A stretch of 64,000 nt of DNA from a virus. Position numbers and translations under genes: made by a program. The notes beneath the pieces were generated by a model. It was not told the origin of the DNA. It saw only the letters and a program-made list of their open reading frames with translations, and made no database searches. Below are positions 32,499 to 39,097 of the stretch, piece by piece. The DNA is taken from IMG/VR virus record IMGVR_UViG_3300030329_006476, positions 1-64,000 of that record; one strand, written 5' to 3'. Each line of letters opens with the position of its first letter. Position 1 is the first letter of the stretch.

Positions 32499-32708
32499 TT
32501 AGTTTTCTTCGGGTTGCGTGTTAAGGTAAACTCGATTTGCCTCGTCTACTGTATCGAAGGGGATTTCCAGATAGTCTTTGTCCAACTTGTATGGACAATG
32601 AGGCGAATCAGCTTCCTCGTAAATTAAAAGGTACTGGTCGTTTTCCTTGTCGTATATGGGTTTGTCCTCCGCAGGGAGAACGCAATTTTCTCGAATGTAG
32701 TTAATCAT
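32499..32708 (-). CDS. Small acidic unknown protein, leaderless
   Basis: 69 residues (MINYIRENCVLPAEDKPIYD ... YLEIPFDTVDEANRVYL). The start is set by the promoter at 32715. Confidence 0.55.
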   Translation of the reverse strand: MINYIRENCVLPAEDKPIYDKENDQYLLIYEEADSPHCPYKLDKDYLEIPFDTVDEANRVYLNTQPEEN

Positions 32709-32714
32709 GGCGCT

Positions 32715-32743
32715 ATTCTCTCAGATTAAGAGGTGGTTGTCAA
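32715..32743 (-). promoter_or_regulatory. Cassette promoter, GAGAAT subclass
   Basis: TTGACA, 17 bp, GAGAAT, then AGCGCC and the ATG at 32708. The -35 lies inside the end of the gene upstream; same architecture as at 33468. Confidence 0.6.
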
Positions 32744-32983
32744 GTCTGCTTTGCTATCTTCCTCGACTTCCACCCCAAGGTGGCTCATTAGCTCGTACAT
32801 CGCGGGGTCATACTTGAAGTATTCATATGCGTGGTTGAGTAAACGAGTCAAATCAGAGTGGGAAGATTCGGTTCCCCTGTACCCTACATAAGAACTCATC
32901 TCCTTTACCTCATCGTATATCTCAAAGATATTGAGATTCCAATTCCAACCTTCGACTCTCGCTTCAATTTCTTTATCGGTCAT
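32726..32983 (-). CDS. Acidic unknown protein
   Basis: 85 residues (MTDKEIEARVEGWNWNLNIF ... TRLLNHAYEYFKYDPAMYEL). Overlaps the gene upstream by 11 bases. No family recognised. Confidence 0.5.
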   Translation of the reverse strand: MTDKEIEARVEGWNWNLNIFEIYDEVKEMSSYVGYRGTESSHSDLTRLLNHAYEYFKYDPAMYELMSHLGVEVEEDSKADLTTTS

Positions 32984-33152
32984 TTTTTTGCTCCTTTACT
33001 TTTTCGTTGTGTTCGTCTGCCCACTTGGCGAGACTAAGAAGTTCTTCCTTAATCTCCCTTTTGGATTGGTCGGACGCTTTTGGATTAGCGAGAACTGCTA
33101 CCATGGTGGGTATGAGTCCTTGCCATTTGGGTGTGATGTCGATTTCTTTCAT
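32973..33152 (-). CDS. Small helical unknown protein
   Basis: 59 residues (MKEIDITPKWQGLIPTMVAV; SKREIKEELLSLAKWADEHN), with AAAAGGGAG-type codon use. Overlaps both neighbours by a few bases, which supports it as real despite its length. Confidence 0.5.
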   Translation of the reverse strand: MKEIDITPKWQGLIPTMVAVLANPKASDQSKREIKEELLSLAKWADEHNEKVKEQKNDR

Positions 33153-33256
33153 TTAAAGCTAACTTCCAAAGTACTTTCCGTGATGATTATAGTGCCACCC
33201 CCTGCGTTCTTGAGGCGAGCTTGAAGTTCTTTTACCATTTCTGCGAATTCTTGCAT
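33149..33256 (-). CDS. 35-residue unknown protein
   Basis: Starts at ATG 33256 (MQEFAEMVKELQARLKNAGG), 4 bases after the previous stop, and overlaps the next gene by ATGA. The pattern helix, GGG, then IIITESTLEV suggests a small helix-strand fold. Confidence 0.45.
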   Translation of the reverse strand: MQEFAEMVKELQARLKNAGGGTIIITESTLEVSFK

Positions 33257-33260
33257 TGTG

Positions 33261-33461
33261 CTATTCCCCCTGAAGTTTCTCCATATGGACAACAGACTCA
33301 TGCTCTTCCCATAGCTTCTCCCCCAATTCTCCAAGACTTTTATAGAGAGGCATCCACGGGTCACTCTTATCTACCTTTCCCCCCATCTCAGAGTAAAGTA
33401 TATGCTCTCTAAGTAGAGCAGACATTTCCAGTAATTGCTTGTAGTACTTTGTATCATTCAT
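33261..33461 (-). CDS. Small helical unknown protein, leaderless
   Basis: 66 residues (MNDTKYYKQLLEMSALLREH). Start set by the promoter at 33468. The C-terminus is Glu/His rich. Confidence 0.5.
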   Translation of the reverse strand: MNDTKYYKQLLEMSALLREHILYSEMGGKVDKSDPWMPLYKSLGELGEKLWEEHESVVHMEKLQGE

Positions 33462-33467
33462 GCGTGT

Positions 33468-33496
33468 ATTCTCTCAAATTTTGGTTGCGTTGTCAA
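33468..33496 (-). promoter_or_regulatory. Cassette promoter, GAGAAT subclass
   Basis: TTGACA, 17 bp, GAGAAT, then ACACGC and the ATG at 33461. It lies within the last codons of the gene upstream. Confidence 0.6.
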
Positions 33497-33695
33497 TAGA
33501 AAATTCAAAACTTTTCGCCTTGCAATAACATTCCGTTAAATACTCCTCAATCTCCTCGAATATAGAGTAAACATCCTGCCCGTATGCATAGATATCGTCT
33601 CCGTGCTCAAGTTCGTGCTCCATAGAGGTAGGGAGGCTATCCAACAAGTATTCATTGTCAGTTTCCCAGTTTATGTCGGTAATAGAGGCAATCAT
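33474..33695 (-). CDS. Acidic unknown protein
   Basis: 73 residues with many Glu, Asp and Tyr (YAYGQDVYSIFEEIEEYLTE). Downstream of the MGLDQYA gene by 4 bases. Confidence 0.5.
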   Translation of the reverse strand: MIASITDINWETDNEYLLDSLPTSMEHELEHGDDIYAYGQDVYSIFEEIEEYLTECYCKAKSFEFSIDNATKI

Positions 33696-33699
33696 GTCT

Positions 33700-34101
33700 T
33701 TACCACCAACAACTATAGTAAACCTTTTGTCCCTCAGAGATTGCTTCTCTTGCCTCTCTGATAAAGTTTAGGTCAGTTTCCTTGTAGTAATAGTCTCCAT
33801 CTTCAAATGGCTTCCCATCTTCATCTTCCCAAGAGAAAGAGTCTTCTCCGAAAAAGAATCCACCTGTTTCGGGTAGCGATTTGTTCTCAATATGAGCTTC
33901 AAGTTGCTCAAGGTCAGAAAGAGTAACCTCAAGCTCGATACAATTAAACCCACCTTCTTTTGCGTTTGGGCAACCCTTGTCCACCCAAAGTTGTTCCATC
34001 CAACCTTGGAGTCGATTATGCTTTCGCCAGTAAGCGAGTTCAATGTTTTCTTCCGAGGTTTCCTCTGGAAGCCTTCTGTATGCGTATTGGTCTAATCCCA
34101 T
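33700..34101 (-). CDS. Conserved phage protein of the MGLDQYA type
   Basis: 133 residues. It has the signature of a family I know from many phages: MGLDQYAY, YWRKHNRLQGWMEQLW, FNCIELEVTLSDLEQLE, LPETGGFFFGEDS and the terminal VYYSCWW. It is often mislabelled in databases and its function is unknown. AAGGAG upstream. Confidence 0.75.
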   Translation of the reverse strand: MGLDQYAYRRLPEETSEENIELAYWRKHNRLQGWMEQLWVDKGCPNAKEGGFNCIELEVTLSDLEQLEAHIENKSLPETGGFFFGEDSFSWEDEDGKPFEDGDYYYKETDLNFIREAREAISEGQKVYYSCWW

Positions 34102-34113
34102 TTTTTTATCTCC

Positions 34114-34359
34114 TTATAGTTGCGCTGAATTAAAAGAGGAGGTGATGCCAATCTCGTCTCGAAGCAAAGTCAAGTCTGTAATAATATCGTCGAGGACTTC
34201 CTCTGCCGACTGAATGGTATAACCTTCCTTGCCCTTATGAAATGCGTTTTTCACCCTGTCCATGCAAACTGGGTCATTCGGGGTGCAATAACGCAAATTG
34301 CCGTGAACTAGTTGAACGATTGTTTGTCGGATTTCTGATTGTTTCATGGGTTTTAACAT
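34114..34359 (-). CDS. Small unknown protein
   Basis: About 81 residues from ATG 34359 (MLKPMKQSEIRQTIVQLVHG); ATG 34347 is an alternative and the longer frame to 34404 is less likely because it overlaps the upstream gene. Helical, with RYCTPNDPVCMDRV in the middle. Confidence 0.45.
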   Translation of the reverse strand: MLKPMKQSEIRQTIVQLVHGNLRYCTPNDPVCMDRVKNAFHKGKEGYTIQSAEEVLDDIITDLTLLRDEIGITSSFNSAQL

Positions 34360-34375
34360 ATCAAATTGAGGTTTA

Positions 34376-34576
34376 CTACGCAAGCCTAAAAACGAAATCT
34401 TCAAAGTAATCTGGCTCTAGACCAAATTCTTGGACAAATTCATTTTGCCATTGGAAGATGTCGCCTCCAGCGTCGATGTCTTCACACATCTCGAAAAAGA
34501 AACGCCAGACTTGTTTTTTTGCGTCCGCTTGAGATAAACCGTCACGGGACATTAGGATTTTTATTGTTTCAATCAT
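34376..34576 (-). CDS. Small acidic unknown protein, leaderless
   Basis: 66 residues (MIETIKILMSRDGLSQADAK ... FVQEFGLEPDYFEDFVFRLA). Helical. The sequence GGAGGC immediately before the ATG is too close to act as a normal Shine-Dalgarno. Confidence 0.5.
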   Translation of the reverse strand: MIETIKILMSRDGLSQADAKKQVWRFFFEMCEDIDAGGDIFQWQNEFVQEFGLEPDYFEDFVFRLA

Positions 34577-34581
34577 GCCTC

Positions 34582-34610
34582 CATAATGACAGATTGGGGG
34601 TAAAACGCAA
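34582..34610 (-). promoter_or_regulatory. Cassette promoter, leaderless type
   Basis: TTGCGT, 17 bp, ATTATG, then GAGGC and the ATG at 34576. Confidence 0.55.
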
Positions 34611-34638
34611 GAAAAAAATGCATTAAAAGCGAAAATAG

Positions 34639-34722
34639 TTCTAACCCCTTGGTATTCAAGGACTTGCGCGGGCGGGGAGGCACCCTTGGGCCCCTAAACC
34701 CTTTACGGTCAAACACTTAGGA
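34639..34722. repeat. Cassette repeat, copy 11
   Basis: Arms CTAACCCCTTGGTATTCAAGG and TAAACCCTTTACGGTCAAACAC around the core CGGGCGGGGAGGCACCCTTGG. The stop codon of the gene at 34717 lies in the outer arm. Confidence 0.75.
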
Positions 34723-35136
34723 CGCTGACGCCCTAACCTCTTGGGGGTGCAGCTGAACGAATGAAGCGAACCACCGAGGCTTTTCCGTTCGTTGGTCTAC
34801 GAACGATTCGTACTTGTAGGGATTATAAGTGACTGGCGTCATTTCCCACCAACCCAAGTCATCCCAACAAGCAAACTCAGGTTCAGGATGGGATAAAAAC
34901 CCTCGCACCCCTGCATGAACATTCTTTCTTTGTTCTCGCAGGACTTTTTCTCTACCCTTGCGGTTTACCTTAAAGGCACATGAGTACAAGCGTATCACAT
35001 CATTTTTCTCGGTATGAGCCTTAACTAATCCATCTTGTTTTATCGACCAGCAATTCTTGTGAAGGTTCTTGTAAACAAATACCTTTCTGCTTTCGTCAAT
35101 TTTGTACCGTGGGTCTTCTTGCTTTAATTTAATCAT
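34717..35136 (-). CDS. Unknown protein
   Basis: 139 residues, basic in its first half (MIKLKQEDPRYKIDESRKVF; VNRKGREKVLREQRKNVHAG). It starts by TAATG overlap with the gene upstream and its stop lies in repeat copy 11. Confidence 0.5.
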   Translation of the reverse strand: MIKLKQEDPRYKIDESRKVFVYKNLHKNCWSIKQDGLVKAHTEKNDVIRLYSCAFKVNRKGREKVLREQRKNVHAGVRGFLSHPEPEFACWDDLGWWEMTPVTYNPYKYESFVDQRTEKPRWFASFVQLHPQEVRASAS

Positions 35137-35387
35137 TACTTTACTCCGAATACTTCTTTTAACTTTTGGAAGCTTGAAGATTTAATAAAAACTTCTCTGC
35201 AGTAGTCTCCATGCAATCTCTCAACTGCCTCGATGCGATGAGCAACTCGGGACGCAGGACAGGCTTCTCTTGGAAGATAACCCCATTTAATAATCAATGT
35301 AGTATCGGGGAAATAGCAAGCAAGCTCTTGGCATTGCTCGGCATCCACATTACCCCATTGGGCGACAATCTCTTTTAGTAGTTTCAT
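35136..35387 (-). CDS. Small unknown protein
   Basis: 83 residues (MKLLKEIVAQWGNVDAEQCQ ... LPREACPASRVAHRIEAVER). Helical. It has a near-leaderless promoter and is the rightmost gene of the cassette array. Confidence 0.5.
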   Translation of the reverse strand: MKLLKEIVAQWGNVDAEQCQELACYFPDTTLIIKWGYLPREACPASRVAHRIEAVERLHGDYCREVFIKSSSFQKLKEVFGVK

Positions 35388-35394
35388 GTCTCTA

Positions 35395-35423
35395 AATATG
35401 ACAGATTACACCTTTAAAGTCAA
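35395..35423 (-). promoter_or_regulatory. Cassette promoter, near-leaderless
   Basis: TTGACT, 17 bp, CATATT, then 7 bases to the ATG at 35387. Confidence 0.6.
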
Positions 35424-35446
35424 GGGGTTTTTTAAAAAAAGATTTC

Positions 35447-35530
35447 GCGTAACCCTTTCTCCCTCAATGACTTACGCGTCTAGACTCCCGCGCGCCGCGC
35501 CCTAACCCCTTGACCCTCAAGGACTTACGA
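35447..35530. repeat. Cassette repeat, copy 12
   Basis: Arms GTAACCCTTTCTCCCTCAATGAC and CTAACCCCTTGACCCTCAAGG around the core CTAGACTCCCGCGCGCCGCG. Last copy; it marks the right border of the array. Confidence 0.75.
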
Positions 35531-35606
35531 CTTAATGTTAATCTTTTCAGTTAAACTACAAAACTTATTCTAATAGGCGTTATTTATCTAATTTATGTTT
35601 GTATAT

Positions 35607-35735
35607 TTATTCTGGTTTTATTAGATTTTGTACTATCATTCCTCCTAGGGCAATCATAATAAGTGGTAAGTAAATTGCTATATTGGTTGGATTAATAAAA
35701 GATATAAAAAGTAATAAACCTAAAGTTTCTGTCAT
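35607..35735 (-). CDS. Small membrane protein
   Basis: 42 residues with two hydrophobic stretches (TLGLLLFISFINPTNIAIYL; IMIALGGMIVQN). It has its own TTGACA-17-TAGCAT promoter and a C/A-rich leader (ACTAACCAACACAACAATACC) without Shine-Dalgarno. Confidence 0.5.
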   Translation of the reverse strand: MTETLGLLLFISFINPTNIAIYLPLIMIALGGMIVQNLIKPE

Positions 35736-35785
35736 ATGGTATTGTTGTGTTGGTTAGTGTTTAGTGCTGTGTACTTAAAGGATCA

Positions 35786-35814
35786 ATGCTAGCACATACT
35801 GGGTGAGTTGTCAA
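35786..35814 (-). promoter_or_regulatory. Promoter of the 42-residue membrane protein
   Basis: TTGACA, 17 bp, TAGCAT. It lies immediately after the terminator of the candidate RNA. The leader is about 45 bases. Confidence 0.6.
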
Positions 35815-35816
35815 AT

Positions 35817-35861
35817 AAAAACCCCCCTCCCAACCGCAGGGAGGTCGGAAAGGGGGTACCC
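35817..35861 (-). terminator. Intrinsic terminator of the candidate RNA
   Basis: On the minus strand ACCTCCC and GGGAGG form the stem around TGCGGTT, followed by G-run and then TTTTTATTT. Confidence 0.8.
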
Positions 35862-36239
35862 ACGAAAAAATAGATGTGGGGAAGGATTACTGTATACCTT
35901 CAACTTTTCGGCGTGAACATCAGTTCATAGATTACCTACTTCGAACCACAGATCAGACATGGTATTAGTCTTATGCTCATCCGATTGGACTCCGCACCCC
36001 CACCACAGGGGATCTGCATACCTTAGCCCGCTCACGACAGGCTTGTTCGGTCACCCACAGGACGCCTCCGTCGAGACATCCAAAATACAACTCAAGACAG
36101 GCTGGGCAGATTACCCGTGAGAACCAGTGAGGCCTGTCCTGAGCTTAAAAAGAAAATGTAAAAGAACGTGGGGCTATTTTTTCGAGTCGCCCCTTCTCGA
36201 TCAGATTATTACGTATATACCTCACCTGAAGGCAAAGTA
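35818..36239 (-). ncRNA. Candidate ~420-nt structured RNA
   Basis: Bounded by a near-consensus promoter (36246-36274) and an intrinsic terminator (35817-35861), with no credible reading frame. It stands out as GC-rich in an AT-rich region. On the minus strand there are many self-complementary segments: GGGGC/GCCCC near the 5' end, CCCAC/GTGGG near the 3' end, and three GACAGGC/GCCTGTC boxes spaced 35-60 bases apart, one in inverted orientation. It does not look like a tRNA, tmRNA or RNase P RNA by eye. Confidence 0.6.
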
Positions 36240-36245
36240 TACTTT

Positions 36246-36274
36246 ATAATAACATATTCAATTCAATTTGTCAA
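36246..36274 (-). promoter_or_regulatory. Promoter of the candidate RNA
   Basis: TTGACA, 17 bp, TATTAT: the closest match to the general sigma-70 consensus in the window. The predicted start is near 36239. Confidence 0.75.
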
Positions 36275-36312
36275 GTGGTTTTTAAAATATTGTGGATTTT
36301 TTGTTAACCCCT

Positions 36313-36562
36313 ACTTTTCAGCAAAGAAAACCCACATAAAAAACTTTCTGTCGTATCGGTAAGTAGGCAACCGTTATGATATATAGATCGATGAGCTTTT
36401 TGTCGCAACCAACTTTTCAGAAAAGAAAGCTCACCTAAAAACTCTCTGTCGCATCGGTAGGTTGGGAACCAAAGTTTAATGAATAGATCGGCAAGCTTTT
36501 TGAGGTGTCTCTCGGTTACAGCAAAGAAAACTCGCCTAAAAAACTTTCTGTTATAATTGTTG
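36313..36562. repeat. Three imperfect tandem repeats, period 99 and 111 bp
   Basis: Each unit contains CAG(C/A)AAAGAAA, then TAAAAAACTTTCTGT. Units 1 and 2 also share TCG(T/C)ATCGGTA, AACC and AGATCG...AGCTTTTTG. Anchors are at 36319, 36418 and 36529. No gene lies between 36275 and 36706; nothing else is recognised there. Confidence 0.75.
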
Positions 36563-36706
36563 AGAGAAATAAAATTTTCCTGCTTTTATGTGATTACAGG
36601 AAGGGTGATGAAAATTAACCAGAGAAAAACAACGAAACTCCGCCACAATACCCGATTTATAAACTGTTTGATTATTCGTTATTTAAAGCAAAGACAGTTA
36701 GAACTT

Positions 36707-36901
36707 TCAAGCTGTTGAGCGAATCTTTTGTTGCGCCCTTATCTCTCTGCGCGCCTCCGCTTGCTCGGCAAGCCAAGTGGAATAGAAAGGACTATCCTCT
36801 GGGACGGAACCGTAGTTTGCAAACTTTGATTGCTTTGCATACTTTCCCGATTCGACATTTCTCATAATCTGTGAACACATTGCGTTTTTTGCTATACTCA
36901 T
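36707..36901 (-). CDS. Small basic unknown protein
   Basis: 64 residues (MSIAKNAMCSQIMRNVESGK ... AEQAEARREIRAQQKIRS). GAAAGGATC precedes the ATG. A TTGACT-17-ATGCTT match lies upstream. Confidence 0.5.
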   Translation of the reverse strand: MSIAKNAMCSQIMRNVESGKYAKQSKFANYGSVPEDSPFYSTWLAEQAEARREIRAQQKIRSTA

Positions 36902-36919
36902 AAGATCCTTTCTCGATTG

Positions 36920-37111
36920 TTATGACTCAAGCATAGAGGTTTTCTTGTAAAAGTCAAGAGTTTTCTCTCGAAATTCGGGAAAATCAAGGGGAATCGCATT
37001 CGGGGGCAGGATAGGTTGCTGATAATCAGATTTATTTGACGCACATCCAATAACCGATAGCGCCGAAATTATTATAATCAATTTATTTATGGTGTTTAAT
37101 ATTTGCGGCAT
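36920..37111 (-). CDS. Small lipoprotein
   Basis: 63 residues. The N-terminus LIIIISALSVIGCAS is a signal peptide with lipobox VIGC. The mature part is short and ends in a helix. It could be an outer-membrane spanin-type lysis protein, or simply a surface lipoprotein; no partner inner spanin was found beside it. Confidence 0.5.
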   Translation of the reverse strand: MPQILNTINKLIIIISALSVIGCASNKSDYQQPILPPNAIPLDFPEFREKTLDFYKKTSMLES

Positions 37112-37112
37112 T

Positions 37113-37382
37113 TTATTTTTGGTTTAAATCGTTTATATAATATTGGTTGGTAAATAAGTCTCTGCAATTCTGTCCACTATTGGTTATTTGAATTAAATTG
37201 TCTTTTATTCTGCCCATGAGTTCCTCGGCGACATCGATTGCGTCTTCCCGTGTGACGGTCGTACCCTCTTCGATGTTATTAAGCGTTCCAGAAGGGGGAA
37301 CCTCCTTGATTAGGTCGGCTATCTCGTTTCTTATTCTTATCAGGTCGTCCAGACCTTCGTTAACTTGTCTAGCTAGGTTCAT
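37113..37382 (-). CDS. Helical unknown protein
   Basis: 89 residues from ATG 37382 (MNLARQVNEGLDDLIRIRNE). Helical, with EGTTVTREDAIDVAEELMGR in the middle. One base before the lipoprotein gene, so probably the same operon. Confidence 0.45.
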   Translation of the reverse strand: MNLARQVNEGLDDLIRIRNEIADLIKEVPPSGTLNNIEEGTTVTREDAIDVAEELMGRIKDNLIQITNSGQNCRDLFTNQYYINDLNQK

Positions 37383-37517
37383 TTGGTTTATTTGGATTTT
37401 TTTAAAAAAACGGGCGCTTTGTAACACCTGTCTTCAAGGCGAGCGCTTTGAAGAATCTGCCTTGTTGAAGTATAGAGCGCCCCAACTATCTTCTTACTGA
37501 TTAAGACAGAAAATCAT

Positions 37518-37712
37518 TTATTTGTCCTCGGCTAAAAAAACTGGCATTAATAAAATTATATTTGAATCAAATAAAGTCGCAATTGGTCGAAATTCATTCC
37601 AATCTTGTTCATGCCAAAAGACATTTTCGACAATATATTCCTCCAAGAGTTCCTTGAAAGTGGTCTGCATGTGCATGTGAACATGCTCTGAGGTCGCTTC
37701 TTCGATGTCCAT
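37518..37712 (-). CDS. Small acidic unknown protein
   Basis: 64 residues from ATG 37712 (MDIEEATSEHVHMHMQTTFK). Helical with a hydrophobic C-terminal strand (NIILLMPVFLAED). Isolated in an AT-rich stretch, so expression is less sure. Confidence 0.4.
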   Translation of the reverse strand: MDIEEATSEHVHMHMQTTFKELLEEYIVENVFWHEQDWNEFRPIATLFDSNIILLMPVFLAEDK

Positions 37713-37935
37713 TGTGAAAACAAGAATAGACCAAAAACGCCGAAAAAGCAAGAAAAAAAGCTAAAAAAAGCCAAAATGCCCCGAAATTTTTATTTTTCAA
37801 TTATTTTTAGTGTTTAAAATTTGGCGGTATATCAATTTTATTTGCGCTTTGTGAGGGCTTTATTTTGAAGTATGGAACGCAGAACCATCTTTGTTAATAA
37901 GTAATAAAGCAACTTATATTATTTGCAAAAATTGT

Positions 37936-38110
37936 AAAAAAATGGTGCATTTGACTGTGCTTTGATCCTCGGCAAGTATGCACCAAAACTTCCTTTGTCA
38001 GCGAGTGACCAAAGAACCTCGCACCACTTTGCGTCTACTCTCCCCTTGAGGTACAGAGTGGTCAACTGTCCTCATGAATTGGAAAGCCCCATTTATTTCG
38101 CCGAATCTTA
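37936..38110 (-). ncRNA. Candidate structured RNA ending in a terminator-like hairpin
   Basis: On the minus strand GGTGCAT (37978-37984) pairs with ATGCACC (37944-37950), followed by seven T. Further pairs are GCGAG/CTCGC and GAGG/CCTC upstream. It is a GC-richer island between AT-rich flanks without a credible gene. No clear promoter was found, so both ends and even the strand are uncertain. Confidence 0.35.
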
Positions 38111-38500
38111 TTTGCATTTTTTTTATTTGCATTTAATTTCGACTTTAAAATCAAATATATTTTGTGAATTAAATTCATTTTTATTTTCCATTTATTTTTG
38201 GCTATTAAAATTTGGGGCTATTCTTATTTATCTATTTATTTGTTTCTTATTCATTCCTTCAGGACTGAATTCAGATCAAAATTTATTTAAATTTAATTAA
38301 ATATATTTAAATCTGAGTGGTCACATCCACCATTTTCACCAATTTCACCCAATTATTGATTTTCATTATTTTTTTCTGTTGTATTTAATGAATAGTTAAG
38401 TATTTGCGGTATAAAAGCCTATATATTGTCTATATAACTTATGTATATTGATGTGATATTTGGAAAAGGGATTGGCGAAAGGATTGCGATAGGGAATTTA
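38111..38500. other. AT-rich intergenic region
   Basis: Contains direct TATTTGCATTT repeats near 38109-38135 and a run of TTAAAT/ATTTAA steps near 38280-38312. No gene, promoter or terminator is convincing. Such a region could hold a replication origin, but nothing specific shows it. Confidence 0.4.
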
Positions 38501-39010
38501 CTATTGAGTTACTTTGGACTTACTTATGAAGTATGCGTGGGGAGGATGGATTCCGAAGAGGTATACGGAGTCCTCCTTAGTCCCTCCGTTACAAGTCCTC
38601 TGAGTGGTCTTGGTGACCCTTCTATGGGGTGCTGTGATGTTTCCTTCATGGTCGCTTATCTTGATCCTCAGAATGTAATCATCTTCCATTAGGTTTACGA
38701 AAATAAGAAAAGGTATTTTTGACTTTTTTGCCCTTGAAATATTAATGTCAACTTTTTCTTGAGATATTAAATATTCGTTATTAAAGGCGGTTTCTAATGT
38801 CTTTTTATTAAGGTTTCTTGATTTGATTTCCAATAAGGCAAGTTCCTTGTTTACCGCCGATATTGCAAGGCGATCTGCTCTGGACGCATCGTCATCGAAT
38901 TTTTGGAGGCGCACATTTTTTATTGCAAGAAAATTTTTCTCTATAAAGTCTGCTGTTTCAGACTCACTTCTTATATAGATTTTTCCCTTTGGAGTGTGAC
39001 AGTCTAACAT
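38501..39010 (-). CDS. PD-(D/E)XK-like nuclease or related protein
   Basis: 169 residues. RADRLAIS (Asp) and LALLEIKSRNLNK (E-x-K) are placed as in PD-(D/E)XK nucleases, after an N-terminal helix (ESETADFIEKNF). The C-terminal part has a strand PFLIFVNLMEDDYILRIK and a basic end. It could be a Holliday-junction or DNA-end nuclease. An 83-residue plus-strand frame inside it is rejected as a shadow. Confidence 0.55.
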   Translation of the reverse strand: MLDCHTPKGKIYIRSESETADFIEKNFLAIKNVRLQKFDDDASRADRLAISAVNKELALLEIKSRNLNKKTLETAFNNEYLISQEKVDINISRAKKSKIPFLIFVNLMEDDYILRIKISDHEGNITAPHRRVTKTTQRTCNGGTKEDSVYLFGIHPPHAYFISKSKVTQ

Positions 39011-39097
39011 TTGAGTTTTGACATAACTAGTATTGAGTTTTGAAGCTACTCATCCTCGGAGTAAAGAACTCTAACTTTCTCCCTTGCGCCGACAGGA

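Noticed and set aside
22431-35530. CRISPR array
   Set aside because: The repeated element is ~82 bp with internal palindromes and irregular 0.5-2.6 kb spacing with genes between copies; there are no spacers and no cas genes.
22431-35530. Integron attC sites with gene cassettes
   Set aside because: The arrangement is similar in spirit, but the arms lack the attC core (RYYYAAC ... GTTRRRY) in the right places, each cassette has its own promoter, and no integrase is present. Kept only as an analogy for cassette exchange.
30298-36239. tRNA or tmRNA genes in the structured islands
   Set aside because: GGTTCGAA-like strings occur near 35940 and 30310, but the flanking bases do not form a T-arm and there is no acceptor stem, anticodon arm or tmRNA tag frame.
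37962-38300. 112-residue plus-strand reading frame
   Set aside because: Low-complexity, Phe/Leu/Ile-rich in AT-rich DNA, no promoter or ribosome-binding site, and it runs antisense through a better supported structured island.
38441-38692. 83-residue plus-strand reading frame
   Set aside because: It lies antisense to the longer gene at 38501-39010, which has nuclease-like motifs and the local gene direction.
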